From Tubulanus polymorphus (Eukaryota > Nemertea > Palaeonemertea > Tubulaniformes > Tubulanidae), in NCBI RefSeq assembly GCF_964204645.1, contig NC_134031.1, positions 14,939,307-15,003,306 of the forward strand: a DNA stretch of 64,000 nt, read 5' to 3'. The translations under genes and the position numbers were made by a program. The notes under the pieces are model-generated. The model did no database searches and was not told the DNA's origin. It saw nothing but the letters and a program-made list of their open reading frames with translations. Shown one piece after another: positions 49,701 to 60,851 of this stretch; the stretch's first letter is position 1, and each line of letters opens with the position of its first letter.

Positions 49701-52700
49701 GCAGTTCAGAACTAGTACAGAGCTCAGAACTGTGGAACTGGGTCCAGAACTATGGAACTGAGTCCAGAACTAACTAATGTCAAAGCCGTAGTACCAAGTT
49801 CAGATCTGTGGTACCACTTTCAGAAATATGGAACTGGGTCCAGAACAGTTTTAATTTTGTTGTGAATTTCTGACCCCAATAACATTATTAATACTTCTAA
49901 TAATAGATATCCGCTGAATGCTGTTCACGGTTCTTGGTTAGCTATAACTCATTCATGTTTCTATTGCTCCATTATAAATATCTCGAATAATGACTTTGGT
50001 TTAATACACGTAATGTTTCTATATTCCTCAGTGGTGAAAAATGTTTTTGAATTAACTCGGTCCATACAGAGACCCTAACCTGGAGAACTAGGCTATAGAG
50101 ATAGCCCCCGCCCACCATCCCCCCTCTTCTGGGACCAGTTCCATAGCCAAGGCTTAGACTTAAGACCAACTTAGTTCTATAGCCAATCTAACAACTTAAG
50201 ACCAGTCTTAAGATTTAAGACCACTTTTGGTCTTAAGTCTTGACTATGGAACCGGCCCCGGAGCGTTCCACCATGTGGAAAGCTTTCAATCTCAATTTTA
50301 TCTTTCAATATCAATTATATTCGCTTTCCGTTCTGTTCTGCTTGCTTTTGTTTTCACTCTGTTTGTTTCATGCATAACGAGACATTTGACCGTGTGGCTT
50401 AGATTTTACCTCTCCCTGAATATAACAACCCCTGTGATACAGTTAACCAGGCTTTATCTAACTGAGCAACGTTAAGACAAATTCAGATCGGTAACTTTGT
50501 TGTGATTGTGGCTTATAATGGATAAAAGATTTACACTAATTTGAACTATTTTGAGAATGAACTTATATTTGGTTTTGGATTACAGTTGAACTGTTTAACC
50601 GTAACTGGTGTCCTGTCTCAACTCTCTCTCAATAACAGTTAACATGCTTGTACTGTATTATGCTTTATGTTTAATGCTGTATTGTTCACCGATGTTGATA
50701 TTATATTATGTTTAAGCTGTATTATGTTTAATGCTGTAATATGCTTAATGCTGTATTGTTCACCGCTGTTGATGTTAATTAATTTTGATCAATGATTTAT
50801 TGACATAGCATGATGATCGATGACAATAAGTTATTGTTAAAATGTGAAGCTGTTTCTAAGTCTGTGATAAACCAGTCAATGATGAATCAGTCAATGATAA
50901 ATCAGCCAATGATATATCAGTCTATGATATATAGGTCAATGACATATCGATCAATGATATACCAGTCAATGACATATCAGTCAATGATATATCACTCAAT
51001 GTTATATCAGTCAATGACATATCAGTCAATGTTATATCAGTCAATGTTATATCAGTCAATGATATATCAGTCAATGTTATATCAGTCAATGACATATCAG
51101 TCAATGTTATATCAGTCAATGTTATATCAGTCAATGATATATCAGTCAATGTTATATCAGTCAATGACATATCAGTCTATGTTATATCAGTCAATGATAT
51201 ATCAGTCAATGTTATATCAGTCAATGACATATCAGTCAATGTTATATCAGTCAATGACATATCAGTCAATGACATATTAGTCAATGATATATCAGTCAAT
51301 GACATATCAGTCAATATCAATTTCTGGTCTCCGTTCTATGGTTTGTTTGGGTTAAAATTTGCCTCTAGAGTTTGAATTGGATCATTTTCAATGTTTTTGC
51401 GAATCTGAATTTTAGCCAACAAACTGTTGAACTGGACGTATCGGCCCCACTCCGCGCGGTTGCACCACCGCGCGGGATTTACGCGAAGCAGCAGAACACA
51501 AACACGGCCACTCTCTCAATTTTCAATGATAGAAATCGTGTGTGCATTTCAATTATTTCCGCTGTTAGGGTTTTAAGGCACAATATAAGTTGATGATGTG
51601 ATATGGCGATGTTAATTAATGATAATTCCGCAGTGAAGCTAGTCACGAACGGTTCCGATTGAGTGTACAGCTGCCAAAAACACTGAAATGTGCGTAGTTG
51701 CGTAACTATTTGCAGTGAATTGCAGACGAAACATGAAGCCTTAACGGCTGTTTAAAAAAAAATTATACCAATCGCAATTGTGAAATAAAAATGAGATAGA
51801 ACCTAAGTTATAATTCTGGCCATTTCTAAAATGTTATTAATTATTATTACTAATCTTTAGTCAGTGCGGAACGTTTAGTTTTCCAACAATAATGAGGGGT
51901 GGTAGGTAGTCATGCAATTCAAGTCATCATTTATTACACGTTACTTCCGTGTTGTTGAAAATCTCGCGAGTCCTGGACTAAACCCCAATGAACAATGTGA
52001 TCTGTGTGCTGGCCACAAATGCACACAGATCACACTACACTACCCATTACACACTCCAGTACGCAAAGCTCTCATATATCCATCCAAATATTTAGTGGCT
52101 TTCTTCCTGGATCTTGAGTTTTATCTCATCTCATTTTGATCTCGTAATTAATGGAATTTCGTCGTAAGATCACCATTTGGACTTAAATTCGAATCTAAAG
52201 TCTTGGAATCTAAAGTCATATTATTCATGTTGCCTTGTCTTGAATGAGATTTGTTTGTTTTGTAGGAATTATCGCTATGGAAGAAACTCGCATTCGTCAG
52301 TTTGTGGGCAAAATTAACGCTGTATAAATACGTATCATGTTGGTTGATATCGGTGAGTATTTCTTTCCATCATACTTCATTTAATCAGTGTGTCTTTAAC
52401 TTGTATCCTAATTCATACATATCTCATTTCATACATATATTCATACATAGTATACAGTTCCACACTACAGGAACCCAAAACTGTGGAACTGAATCCAGGG
52501 CAAACTTCGGTTATCAGAGTTAGTCGAACTAAACAAAATCAAATGTCAGTTAGTCGGAACTTTGGTCCGTAAATGGTAGACCACAGGACTGCGGTCACTG
52601 TAGTTCAGGCCTAGTTCCAAGATGGCTGACTCAGTGAGATGCATTACGACCGAACTAGAGTGCATTTGGTTATTAGCTCCAGCCACTATTCGTCAAGCTA

Positions 52701-55291
52701 CAAAAAATCAAAGTTCACCCTGAATGGTGGAACTGGATCCAAAACTGTGGAACTGGGATTCAGAACTTGAAGAAAGCTGTATTGTGATTGGTTTATTTCT
52801 ATGTTTAGGAAGGAAGCTGTATAGTGATTGGTTTATTTCTTTGTTTAGGCAGGAAGCTGTATTGTGATTGGTTTATGTCTACGTTTAGGAAGGAAGCTGT
52901 ATTGTGATTGGTTTATTTCTATGTTTAGGAAGGAAGCTGTATCGTGATTGGTTTATTTCTATGTTTAGGAAGGAAGCTATATTGTAATTGGTTTATTTCT
53001 ACGTTTAGGAAGGAAGCTGTATTGTGATTGGTTTATTTCTATGTTTAGGAAGGAAGCTATATCGTGATTGGTTTATTTCTACGTTTAGGAAGGAAGCTGT
53101 ATTGTGATTGGTTTATTTCTATGTTTAGGAAGGAAGCTGTATTGTGATTGGTTTATTTCTATGTTTAGGCAGGAAGCTGTATTGTGATTGGTTTATTTCT
53201 ATGTTTAGGAAGGAAGCTGTATTGTGATTGGTTTATTTCTATGTTTAGGAAGGAAGCTGTATTGTGATTGGTTTATTTCTATGTTTAGGAAGGAAGCTGT
53301 ATTGTGATTGGTTTATTTCTATGTTTAGGAAGGAAGCTGTATTGTGATTGGTTTATGTCTACGTTTAGGAAGGAAGCTGTATTGTGATTAGTTCATTTCT
53401 ATGTTTAGGCAGGAAGCTGTTTTGTGATTGGTTTATTTCTATGTTTAGGAAGGAAGCTGTATTGTGATTGGTTTATTTCTATGTTTAGGAAGGAAGCTGT
53501 ATTGTGATTGGTTTATTTCTATGTTTAGGAAGGAAGCTGTATTGTGATTGGTTTATCGTATAATGGTAAAGATGAGAATGGTAATGATCTATGGGATGGT
53601 TGCGCGAATATCAAAATCCGCAAATATGAATTATCGATTTCGTGCCATGATTCGATTGCCTCGTTCAATATCAATACGAATATATGGAGCGGCAAGTAAG
53701 TACATGCGACCTTCGTCTATATGCTTGCTGGGTTAAGATTTCAATAATGTTCTCGTTTGATTTCAGGTATATTTATAAGCGGTTAAAGTTTCTAGGAAAT
53801 CGTAAAATATCTCAGATGTTTACGTTGATGTACCTCGCGTTGTGGCATGGACTTCATTCCGGATATTTCATGTGCTTCATCTTCGAGTTTGTAGTCATCA
53901 AATTTGAAAAAGATGTAAGTATTACCTCCGAATACCTCCTTACCCAGAGGTTAAATACCTCCCTGCAGAGGTCAGATACTTCCCTACAGAGAGGTCAAAT
54001 ACATCCCAACAGAGAGATCAAATACTTCCCTACAGAGAGGTCAAATACTTCCCTACAGACGGGTCAAATACTTCTTTATACAGAGGTAAAATACTACAAA
54101 GAGGTCAAATACCTCCCTACAGAGAGAGCAGAAATCTCCCTACAGATAGATCAGATACATCCCTACATAGAGGTCAAATACTTTCCTACAGGTAGGTCAA
54201 ATACATCCCTACAGATAGGTCAAATACCCTCCTACAGAGAAGTCAAATTCTTACCCTGCTGAAAGGTCAAATACATCCCTACAGGAAGGTCAAATACTTC
54301 CCTATAGAGTGGTCAAATATTTCTATATATTGAGGTGAAATGCGAGTAGAGTTTTGCGTAATAGTTTATTTCAGTTTCCGCGTATGAATCAGATGTCTCT
54401 CTATTTCAGTTGATATATTTGTGTAACCGATGGAGTTTATTGTCGTCTATAGTGAACAATACGACTTTAAAACCATTGCTGATAATACTGAGAAAGATAT
54501 ACCACTTGAATACGATAGGATACGCAATAGTCAGCTTCAGTCTGCTCAAACATGCAAAATATGGCAAGGTAAATGATAAGCCACCAGGAGGGAAGGGGGG
54601 CATTTGCAAGGTTGAACTCTTCATAATTTCACTGAAGTTGATTTTCATCCTTTGTGTTTATTTTCCAGGTCTATGCATCTATTTATTATTGGGGTCACTT
54701 GTGGTTTTTTGTCATTTGGCCGTTGCTGTTTATTGCCATTACAAAACTTTTACCGAAGAAACACAAAGAAGAAAAGTGAGTTAATTTCCTAGATGTAGAC
54801 TTCCTCGTTTCCTAGATATCAGGACTACGTTTCCTAAAAATCGGCGCCCGATTCTGCATGTTCAGCTGAGGAAATATATTAACTTCCGATTTGTAAACTC
54901 TGAATTCAGCAGACAACGGTTGAACTGGGTCGAGAGTTAGATAAATGGTCACTTCATTTTCAATTACATTTACAACTCATTGAGTCAAATCAGAACCCAC
55001 TTCAGTAGTTCTCAGTCAGAACCCGGAATCGTGTAGCACCAGGGGAGGGGGCTGTAGAATGAACCGGATCCTGTAGCCCCTGGGGGAGGGGGCTGTAGAA
55101 CGAACAGGATCCTGTAGCCCCAGGGGGAGGGGGCTGTTGAATCGGGTCCTGTAGCCTCAGGGGAAGAGGGCTCTTGAACCGGGTCTTGTAGCCTCAGGGG
55201 AAGAGGGCTGTAGATGGGGAGGTGATTAATCTCTTGATCAATGAAATTTTTCACTTCAATTTATTTCAGGCCGATCGAAAAAACCGAGTAA
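40756..55291 (+). CDS. LPCAT3: Lysophospholipid acyltransferase 5 (MBOAT family)
   Basis: ER membrane enzyme that reacylates lysophospholipids with polyunsaturated acyl-CoA (Lands cycle). Coding exons: 40756-40861, 41824-41931, 43445-43551, 44054-44185, 44481-44588, 44677-44750, then either 46517-46625 or 48945-49056, then 52266-52352, 53529-53695, 53767-53914, 54410-54568, 54669-54775, 55270-55291. Either choice keeps frame and gives 477 or 478 aa (human 487). Family landmarks: EYDIKWTTPHCVL, LPSLLEIFGHMFFFGGALVG, LTLYKYVSCW, DGCANIKI, the active-site Asn region SFNINTN, KRLKFLGNRKISQ and the catalytic His in LALWHGLHSGY. The C-terminus is Lys-rich (KKHKEEK). The first coding exon begins MASTVDGAD. 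Many introns carry minisatellites. Confidence 0.93.
41308..41769. mobile_element. MITE with ~65-bp terminal inverted repeats
   Basis: Left arm ctattcggagtggatattta...ttccgctattttaccgtaca; the right arm is its imperfect complement (tgtacacggtaaaatagcgg...atccgctgcctattct). It lies in LPCAT3 intron 1 and ends about 50 bp before exon 2. Non-coding. Confidence 0.65.
42560..43325. repeat. ~25-bp minisatellite in LPCAT3 intron 2
   Basis: From about 42,900: some 16 copies of tgacttacactgtagtttga-ctgta. The preceding 340 bp (42,560-42,900) hold longer diverged repeats with the same atgacttacact word, which look like the ancestral sequence. Confidence 0.9.
46139..46470 (+). mobile_element. tRNA-derived SINE, copy 2
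   Basis: Head ggtgtggatgagtggatagag (A box) with gtgggtttgaaccctg (B box), central block cttatcctcattaccgctct / gtaaatgggtacctggcctg, tail taaagcgctctgagcagc then gcgctttatgagac and a (ATT)n end. It is in the same family as the copy at 36,500-36,825. Sits just before LPCAT3 exon 46,517-46,625. Confidence 0.85.
46517..46625 (+). other. LPCAT3: LPCAT3 alternative exon 7a
   Basis: 109 bp, entered in phase 2 and left in phase 0. It codes (after the shared Cys codon) VVPGLQRLGVGIALV... ending YFPDDFLVSDRFD. It is homologous to the exon at 48,945-49,056: GL.RL..G, YFP..F and FD line up. It covers one membrane helix and the following loop. Confidence 0.85.
46845..47019. mobile_element. 175-bp Tc1/mariner-type MITE
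   Basis: CAGTCAACCCCCCCGATATA at the left and ...TATATCAGGGGTTGACTG at the right, flanked by TA on both sides. Non-coding, in the LPCAT3 intron after exon 7a. Confidence 0.8.
47090..47185. repeat. Hairpin-forming inverted repeat
   Basis: aatatttcgggtggtcacta ... followed after about 40 bp by its near complement (gtagtaaccacccgaaatat). A small foldback element or a decayed MITE. Confidence 0.7.
47421..47690. repeat. (CCCT)n-like low-complexity tract
   Basis: About 270 bp of imperfect ccctccctccct. The long frames that cross it on both strands are artefacts of composition. Confidence 0.95.
48595..48898. repeat. ~30-bp minisatellite, ggcatgcacaggggagggag
   Basis: About ten copies of gttaatggcatgcacagggg followed by a variable G-rich part. 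The array ends only about 45 bp before the acceptor of LPCAT3 exon 7b. Confidence 0.92.
48945..49056 (+). other. LPCAT3: LPCAT3 alternative exon 7b
   Basis: 112 bp after tttttcag, with donor gtacgt. In phase 2 it reads FRHGLKRLAIGLFYTFL... YFPQQFYFTPQFD, closer to vertebrate LPCAT3 (ALKRLSLGLFY) than exon 7a is. If spliced after exon 7a it is read in phase 0 and meets TGA at 49,053-49,055. If both exons are skipped the next exon runs into TAA. Frame therefore permits only one of the two. Confidence 0.85.
49130..49860. repeat. ~20-bp minisatellite, cagaactgtggtaccgagtt type
   Basis: Some 30 diverged copies, with a higher-order unit of about 125-130 bp visible between 49,300 and 49,600 (gtattgccgtgttcagaact recurs). 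In the LPCAT3 intron after exon 7b. Confidence 0.88.
50131..50265. mobile_element. Palindromic MITE GGGGCCGGTT family, copy 3 (complete)
   Basis: gggaccagttccatagccaa ... gactatggaaccggcccc: both ends are present and complementary, with ttaagaccagtcttaagatt inside. This is the best-preserved of three copies in the window. Confidence 0.75.
50840..51322. repeat. 15-bp minisatellite tatatcagtcaatga
   Basis: About 30 copies, with alternating variants gtta/gaca/gata. Because the unit is five codons long, it is open in several frames (repeating Y-Q-S-M-L), but it lies in an LPCAT3 intron and is not called as a gene. Confidence 0.93.
52770..53528. repeat. 40-bp minisatellite made from the acceptor of LPCAT3 exon 53,529
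   Basis: About 19 copies of a unit containing tttctatgtttag followed by gaaggaagctgtattgtgat and tggtttat. That second part is the first 28 bp of the true exon at 53,529, and tttctatgtttag is its acceptor. The array thus consists of tandem 3' splice sites each followed by a copy of the start of the exon, with the real exon as the last copy. Confidence 0.95.
53925..54345. repeat. ~20-bp minisatellite, ggtcaaatacttccctacag
   Basis: About 20 diverged copies in the intron after LPCAT3 exon 53,767-53,914. Many units contain ctacagag, a weak splice-acceptor look-alike. Confidence 0.9.
55015..55215. repeat. ~36-bp minisatellite, gatcctgtagcccc...gagggggctg
   Basis: Five to six copies in the last LPCAT3 intron, ending about 50 bp before the final 22-bp coding exon. 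Confidence 0.9.
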
Positions 55292-55849
55292 AATATTCCT
55301 CGCACACGGATGCGTCGCTTTGGGAACAGCTGAATATAATCATCATTGTTACGATCAAAAATCGATGACGGAAAAATAACGAAATAATTCATCAAACACT
55401 AAGAGCCCCGCCCAGTTTTTGTCCATTATTTAGGCCTCTACCCGGTACGGATTAGATTTTATTTTTGCTATACATGTATTAGATGTATTTTGAATACTAG
55501 TTTACGGATGAAACTGAGAGCAATTGAATGTACGGATCGAAGATTACGGTTTATGTGATTGATTTTTACCCATGATTCATGACGGCGTTTTACTCTTTGA
55601 AAGGCTGCAGATTGATGGTGTTACTTGCAACAACATGGGAGTAAAATTGCGATATCTTTGTATTAAATATTATAGAAATATGTTTCAAAAACACTATTAT
55701 TTCAACGATGATACCGTACAAATATATATCGTACCTGGTCAAGTGTCAGTTCTACTGATGCCGAATCCAGTTCAATATTTCTTGACTCTGAAGTCTAAAC
55801 TTCAAAAGTGAAATTATTATAACTCTTTTGAGTCGAACTAAACCACGAA

Positions 55850-56530
55850 TTGTTGAACCGGGTCTAGCAGCCAGGTCTAGCAGCCCAGTACATCAGGTAG
55901 GTCTAATAGCCCAGAACATCAGACAGGTCTAGTAGCCCAGTCCAGCAGGCAGTAGCCTGGTCCATCAGGCAGGTCTAGCAGCCAAGTCCATCAGGTAGGT
56001 CTAGCAGCCAAGTCCATCAGGCAGGTCTAGTAACCCGACCCATCAGGCAGGTCTAGTAGCCCAGTCCATCAGACAGGTCTAATAGCCTGGTCCATCAGGC
56101 AGGTCGAGCAGCCAAGTCCATGAGGCAGGTCTAGTAACCCAATCTAGTAGCCTGGTCCATCAGGCAGATCTAGTAGCCCGATCCAGCAGGCAGTAGCAAG
56201 GTCTAGTAGCCTGGTCCATCAGGCAGTTCAAGTGGCCCGATCTAGTAGCCTGGTCCATCAGGCAGGTCTAGTTACCCGATCCATCAGGCAGATCTAGTAG
56301 CCCTATCCAGCAGGCAGTAGCAAGGTCTAGTATCCCGGAATATCCAGCAGGTCTAGTAGCCCGGTCCATCAGACAGGGATAGTAGCCTGGTCCATCAGGC
56401 AGGTCTAGTAGCCTGGTCCATCAGGCAGGTCTAGTAACCCGATCCATCAGACAGGTCTAGTCACACGGTCCATCAGGCAGGTTTAGTAGCCCTGTCCAGC
56501 AGGCAGTAGCCAGGTCTAGCAGCATCACCT
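55850..56530. repeat. ~25-bp minisatellite, ggtctagtagcccggtccat
   Basis: About 26 diverged copies just after the LPCAT3 stop codon, probably within its 3' UTR or flank. An AATAAA follows at 56,584-56,589. Confidence 0.92.
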
Positions 56531-57129
56531 GCAGCAATCTATGAAAAAACTTATATGTGTTTAATTAGGTATATTTTCATATAAATAAAATGTCATTTTC
56601 AACAAAGTTGAAAAAATATTTGCACGCGATGAAGTTCTACAGAAACAGAAAACCGTGTAATAGTGTTTATATTTTTAGATCGATTATAGTGTAACATTCC
56701 CTGTATCGGTACCGTTGGGTATTAGTAGGTGTCGCCACTGCATGTGGTACAAAGTTACGCGGTCATCACTAGGGAGAGAAATATTTTTTTCCATTTTACC
56801 AGTTAATGTTGTTTAAGATTTTTCGATTTGGAGAAAATTCTCTTAACACATCGAATCAATATATTTAATTGAATCATTTACTTGTTAATTTGTGAAATTA
56901 CTTTTTGATAGTTTGAATTGTTTTTTGTGGTTAAGATTTAAAGTAGTTTAAAAGACATTTTTGTGACTTTTCAAACCCGGCTTACGCAGTTTATTTCGAT
57001 TTCAACGACTCTTGTAATAAAACATGATATAACACATTCACACTATTAGATCGAACCAGAATGGTTGATCTTGTAGGCAGTGATAAAACTAGTTATTTTT
57101 CAAAAGGGATAGATAATAAGCCATTTCCA

Positions 57130-57305
57130 CAGTTCTGAATCCAGTTCCGCCGTTCTGGATCCAGTTCCACAACTCCGGACACAGTTCTGGATCAAGTTTC
57201 AGTTCTGGACCCAGTTCCATATTTCTGGACCCAGTTCCACAGTTCCGGACCCAGTTACGCGGTTCTGGACCCAGTTACGCGGTTCTGGACCCAGTTCCGC
57301 AGTTG
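57130..57305. repeat. ~20-bp minisatellite, ttctggacccagttccgcag
   Basis: About nine copies. The complement (gtggaactgggtccagaa) is the word of the arrays at 38,875-39,125 and 49,130-49,860. Confidence 0.88.
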
Positions 57306-57739
57306 TGGCTAAAATTTGACTCGAATTGAAACATCAGAAATGAGTCGTATTAGAACCAACAATTGCGGAACTGTGGATTTATCATGTTGATAAACTCATG
57401 CACCTTGTCAAGAAGAGAGATCGAATGTAACATGACAAACAGTAGTCAATCGACCTGTTCAAAATAAGCCGTTGACTGGTTAAACTAGGTGAAGGGATTT
57501 TAGTTGATATTTTAATAGCCAGCGATTGAATTTGAGCTATAACTGAGGCCTGTAATTTATGTAGTAAGTTATTTGATGTACTTATTTGATAATTTCCTCC
57601 TTTTCTTTAGATTAAATCTCCTTCAATTATTCTTTCCAAGTTTTATACCGATTACTATTAATCATTGCTTCCTATTTACTTAATGCCTCTGTAACTCTGT
57701 GCTTTAGTCTTACCAAGGGTCGAGTTTTTCAAAGCTATA

Positions 57740-57995
57740 GAATTAGATTCGGTCTCTCACTACCTCCAGTTGGTGTCAAATACTGACTAAGAGTTTGTGA
57801 AATACAGAAGACTCGGTCTCTTACTACGGTAAAGTTGAAACTGGTAAAAGTTTATCCCGATTTGGGGTCAAATACTGAGTTAGATTTTGTGAAATACAGT
57901 AGACTCAGTCTCTTACTGCAGTGAAGTTGAAACTGATAAAAATCTACCCTGAGTTGGTGTCAAATACTGAGTAGTGAAATACAGAAGTTTCGTTC
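57740..57995. repeat. Three diverged ~85-bp direct repeats
   Basis: The phrase gactcggtctcttactac-gtaaagttgaaactggtaaa ... ggtcaaatactgag recurs three times. Unknown type. Confidence 0.7.
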
Positions 57996-59790
57996 CGTAG
58001 TTAGAGAAATATTCTATATTGTGAGACGTCTATTCGTATTTGCTAGAAGTTCAAAAACTCTTGACCCGTAATCTGTAATCCTGAAACCTGCTGATTTAGA
58101 TACTAGTTAGATTTTAGTCTCGAGTTTTCTTCCTATTTTTCTGTTATCACGAATTTATGTAAATCATCCGTACGATTGATTTGTATGCAATTTTTCTAAA
58201 TGTGTGCGACGATATATGAAAAAATATGATTTATATTGTGTTCAAAATATTCTTTAGTCGTGAAGATTTCGTAAGCTGCTAATTTTACAAAAATCACCAT
58301 AAAAATTCTAAGTCAAAACTGTGTTAGAAATATAGTACATAACTTGTAATTTAAGTGCATGTAATTTCTGAGTTCTAGGATCGTCTGGTATTTACATCGC
58401 TGCATCCAGTTCCACAGTTATCAGTGCGATTTGACTCCCTTAAAGTTGGTTAATTAGTTGAATTAGTTTATTTCAAATATTTTCACCTCAGGCCTACAAA
58501 GAAATACCCTTAGTTTGTAAAGAAAGTCAAATGCTGCCCACATCATGAAAAATGCCCCTAATAAAAATTGAAAAGACAAATGCGCTCGCCCGCATCGGCA
58601 AAGCATCAATCATCTTTTTTTTAAAATAGAAATTAAAACCCGCTCGCCTGCATAGCTGTAAAGTGTACAACAATGGTATTTTTTCTGCGGGCGTTTATAT
58701 GTTCATCCTCGATGTACCGGTAATATCCACATTTACTGTGACAAAAACAGCGCCAGGTTCGTTTCCTTTTACATCATTTCGAGGTGTGAAACTAGCGAAA
58801 ATGAATGTCTCAGTTTCGATTAAATGAGTCGATATAGTTTGATTTCATAGGGAGCTTCTTAATTCTAAATTAAGTTTTTTGCATATGTTCAACTCGCATT
58901 ACTGGCATTTGTTAAACTTCCCACCTGTGTCTGTTCTATTAGTCTCAAGTTGAGCTTTTGATTTCAACTTTTTATCTAAAAAAAGCAGTAAAAATAAAAT
59001 TCGCCCGCCCTTGTCACTTTCCAGAAAAAAATCTGATGAGAAACTATAGGGTATTTCTTTGTGAGTTATGTTTTAACCGAGAATTGTGGAATTGGTTCAA
59101 GGAATATTGGATGATTCAGGCATAAAAGAAAAATCCATACCTTGATTCTCCTTTCTGCTGAGCTTAATGGGGAACCGTAGTAGAACATATTCAATATGTA
59201 CATGCGTTTGAAACCTTTATAAATACTTTTTCACGAGAGCAGAAAAACATTCTTTTTTGTCCGATACTTTTCCAAAAAAGAGGGTTTTGTTGGTTATACG
59301 GTTTTGCGATTTATAAAATGGCCCAGCCGATTAGGAGAAACAAGGTATGATTTTTTTTAGCCTTACATGAATTGCTGTGGATCAAAGAAGGTGTCACCTC
59401 CTTCACAGGGGAGGGAGGTTTCTACTAGTCACCTCCGTGACCTCCCTGAATAAGAAGAGTAAAAGACAAATATTTAAAATGACTGTGACCATCATGTTTT
59501 CACTAATTATATATATATTTCCTACTACCACTAGAAAAACTTATAGATTTTGTACAAAAACTAAACCCTGGTCGCTTCATATAGATTCAATATCCCGATA
59601 TGCATATCAAATGTCAATATTTAATTGGTATTTTATTCAATAAAATTGTGATTTTCAAAGGAAACGGTGATTTCTTTTATTTGCTTCCGAGTCTGACTCA
59701 TGATGGACAGTGGTCGTTTCAACTTAGGACTTGAGCAAGACCTCGAGGGAGAGGAACTGCAAAAACAAGTTGCAGAAGATCTCAGGAAAA
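57996..59790. other. No gene supported
   Basis: A/T-rich intergenic DNA. Small open frames (for example 59,377-59,643) have no recognisable features. Confidence 0.4.
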
Positions 59791-59791
59791 C

Positions 59792-59956
59792 GGCATTCAT
59801 TTATTACGTACACATCCCGGGTACGCATTAGGGGAGGGGTCAGTGCAATTGCGTACTGTTATGCTTAATGTATATGAAAAAATGGCCGATTTTGCGTACA
59901 GAGGGGGGGGGGTTGAAAAATTCAAATTTTATGCGTGCAATAAATGAATGATCCCC
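59792..59956. mobile_element. MITE of the TCATTCATTTATTACGTA family, copy C (inverted)
   Basis: Opposite orientation to the copies at 25,533 and 30,448: internal atgaaaaaatggccgatttt and G-rich tract. The left end has lost the outer GGGG (reads cggcattcattt). Confidence 0.8.
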
Positions 59957-60448
59957 AAGTAGGTATAAGGTAAAGGTAAACGCCGGAAAATAAGACGGCG
60001 CTGGGTAACTGAGGAATTGCTCAAGAAATGTGAAAACTGCAGAAGCCTGAAGTCGACCCGCTTTGTTCGCAAGCTGATGCCGAAATTTTACCGCAAATCA
60101 AACCACCACGAGGTCAAAGCCAGTGGCGGAACATAAATCTCTAACAGGGCCCCCTCCCCGACACAGCCCTAGATCCGCCCCTAAAAAGTTGAAGTAAACA
60201 AGCTACGATTAAGTATAAGGAAAGACATAGGTAATGTCTCCCGATAAAATATATAATTGTCCTCCGATAAAATCTACAACATAGCTCACAAAGACAAACT
60301 CGCCAAAGCTTATCGAAGCGGAGGATGAGATATTTCAACCAGACCGCGGCTGATATCACAACTCTTCGGTCGGAGTACTGTCGTGAGTTGTACAATTACC
60401 AAACGTCGGCAGATGCACAGATACTAGAGGACCTGGAGTCAAAAACAT

Positions 60449-60487
60449 AAGATGAGATGGAATATGCAATTTGCATATTCCATCTCA
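60449..60487. repeat. Perfect 39-bp palindrome
   Basis: gatgagatggaatatgcaa, one t, then its exact complement. Inside the decayed LINE; a foldback scar or secondary-structure-prone site. Confidence 0.85.
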
Positions 60488-60727
60488 TCTCAATTTGCAA
60501 TCTGGCAAGTCTCCAAGTCTGGCAAGGCAGATTGGGTTTTAATCTTATAATACCAGCTAGCCGAAATACCACAGGCTGAAGGTGATTCCATACCAAAGGT
60601 CTATCTATACGATTACGTAACAGTATATTCTGAACTGGGCAAGAGACGAAAAGACTATAGTGACAACATCAATCGTGAGTTCCTTATCCAAGAAGGGATT
60701 CTTCGAAAATGCCAAAACTATCGCACC

Positions 60728-60851
60728 CACAGGGACTTGACACAAAAGTAGGATTTTGACCCCAGTATCCTAGGTACTATATAAAAAGACTTTGTATATC
60801 TAGTACCTAGGATACTGGGGTCAAATCCTACTTTTGTGTCAAGTTCCTGTG
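60728..60851. mobile_element. 124-bp hAT-like MITE
   Basis: Arms CACAGGGACTTGACACAAAA... and ...TTTTGTGTCAAGTTCCTGTG are complementary over about 50 bp each. ATCGCACC is duplicated on both sides (60,720-60,727 and 60,852-60,859). An 8-bp duplication and CA-GGG ends fit the hAT superfamily. Removing it restores the LINE motif CQNYRTIS in frame, which confirms the boundaries. Confidence 0.85.

Noticed and set aside
52770-53528. Regular repeats considered as a CRISPR-like array
   Set aside because: There are no unique spacers; the whole 40-bp unit repeats and it matches the adjacent exon border in a eukaryotic gene.
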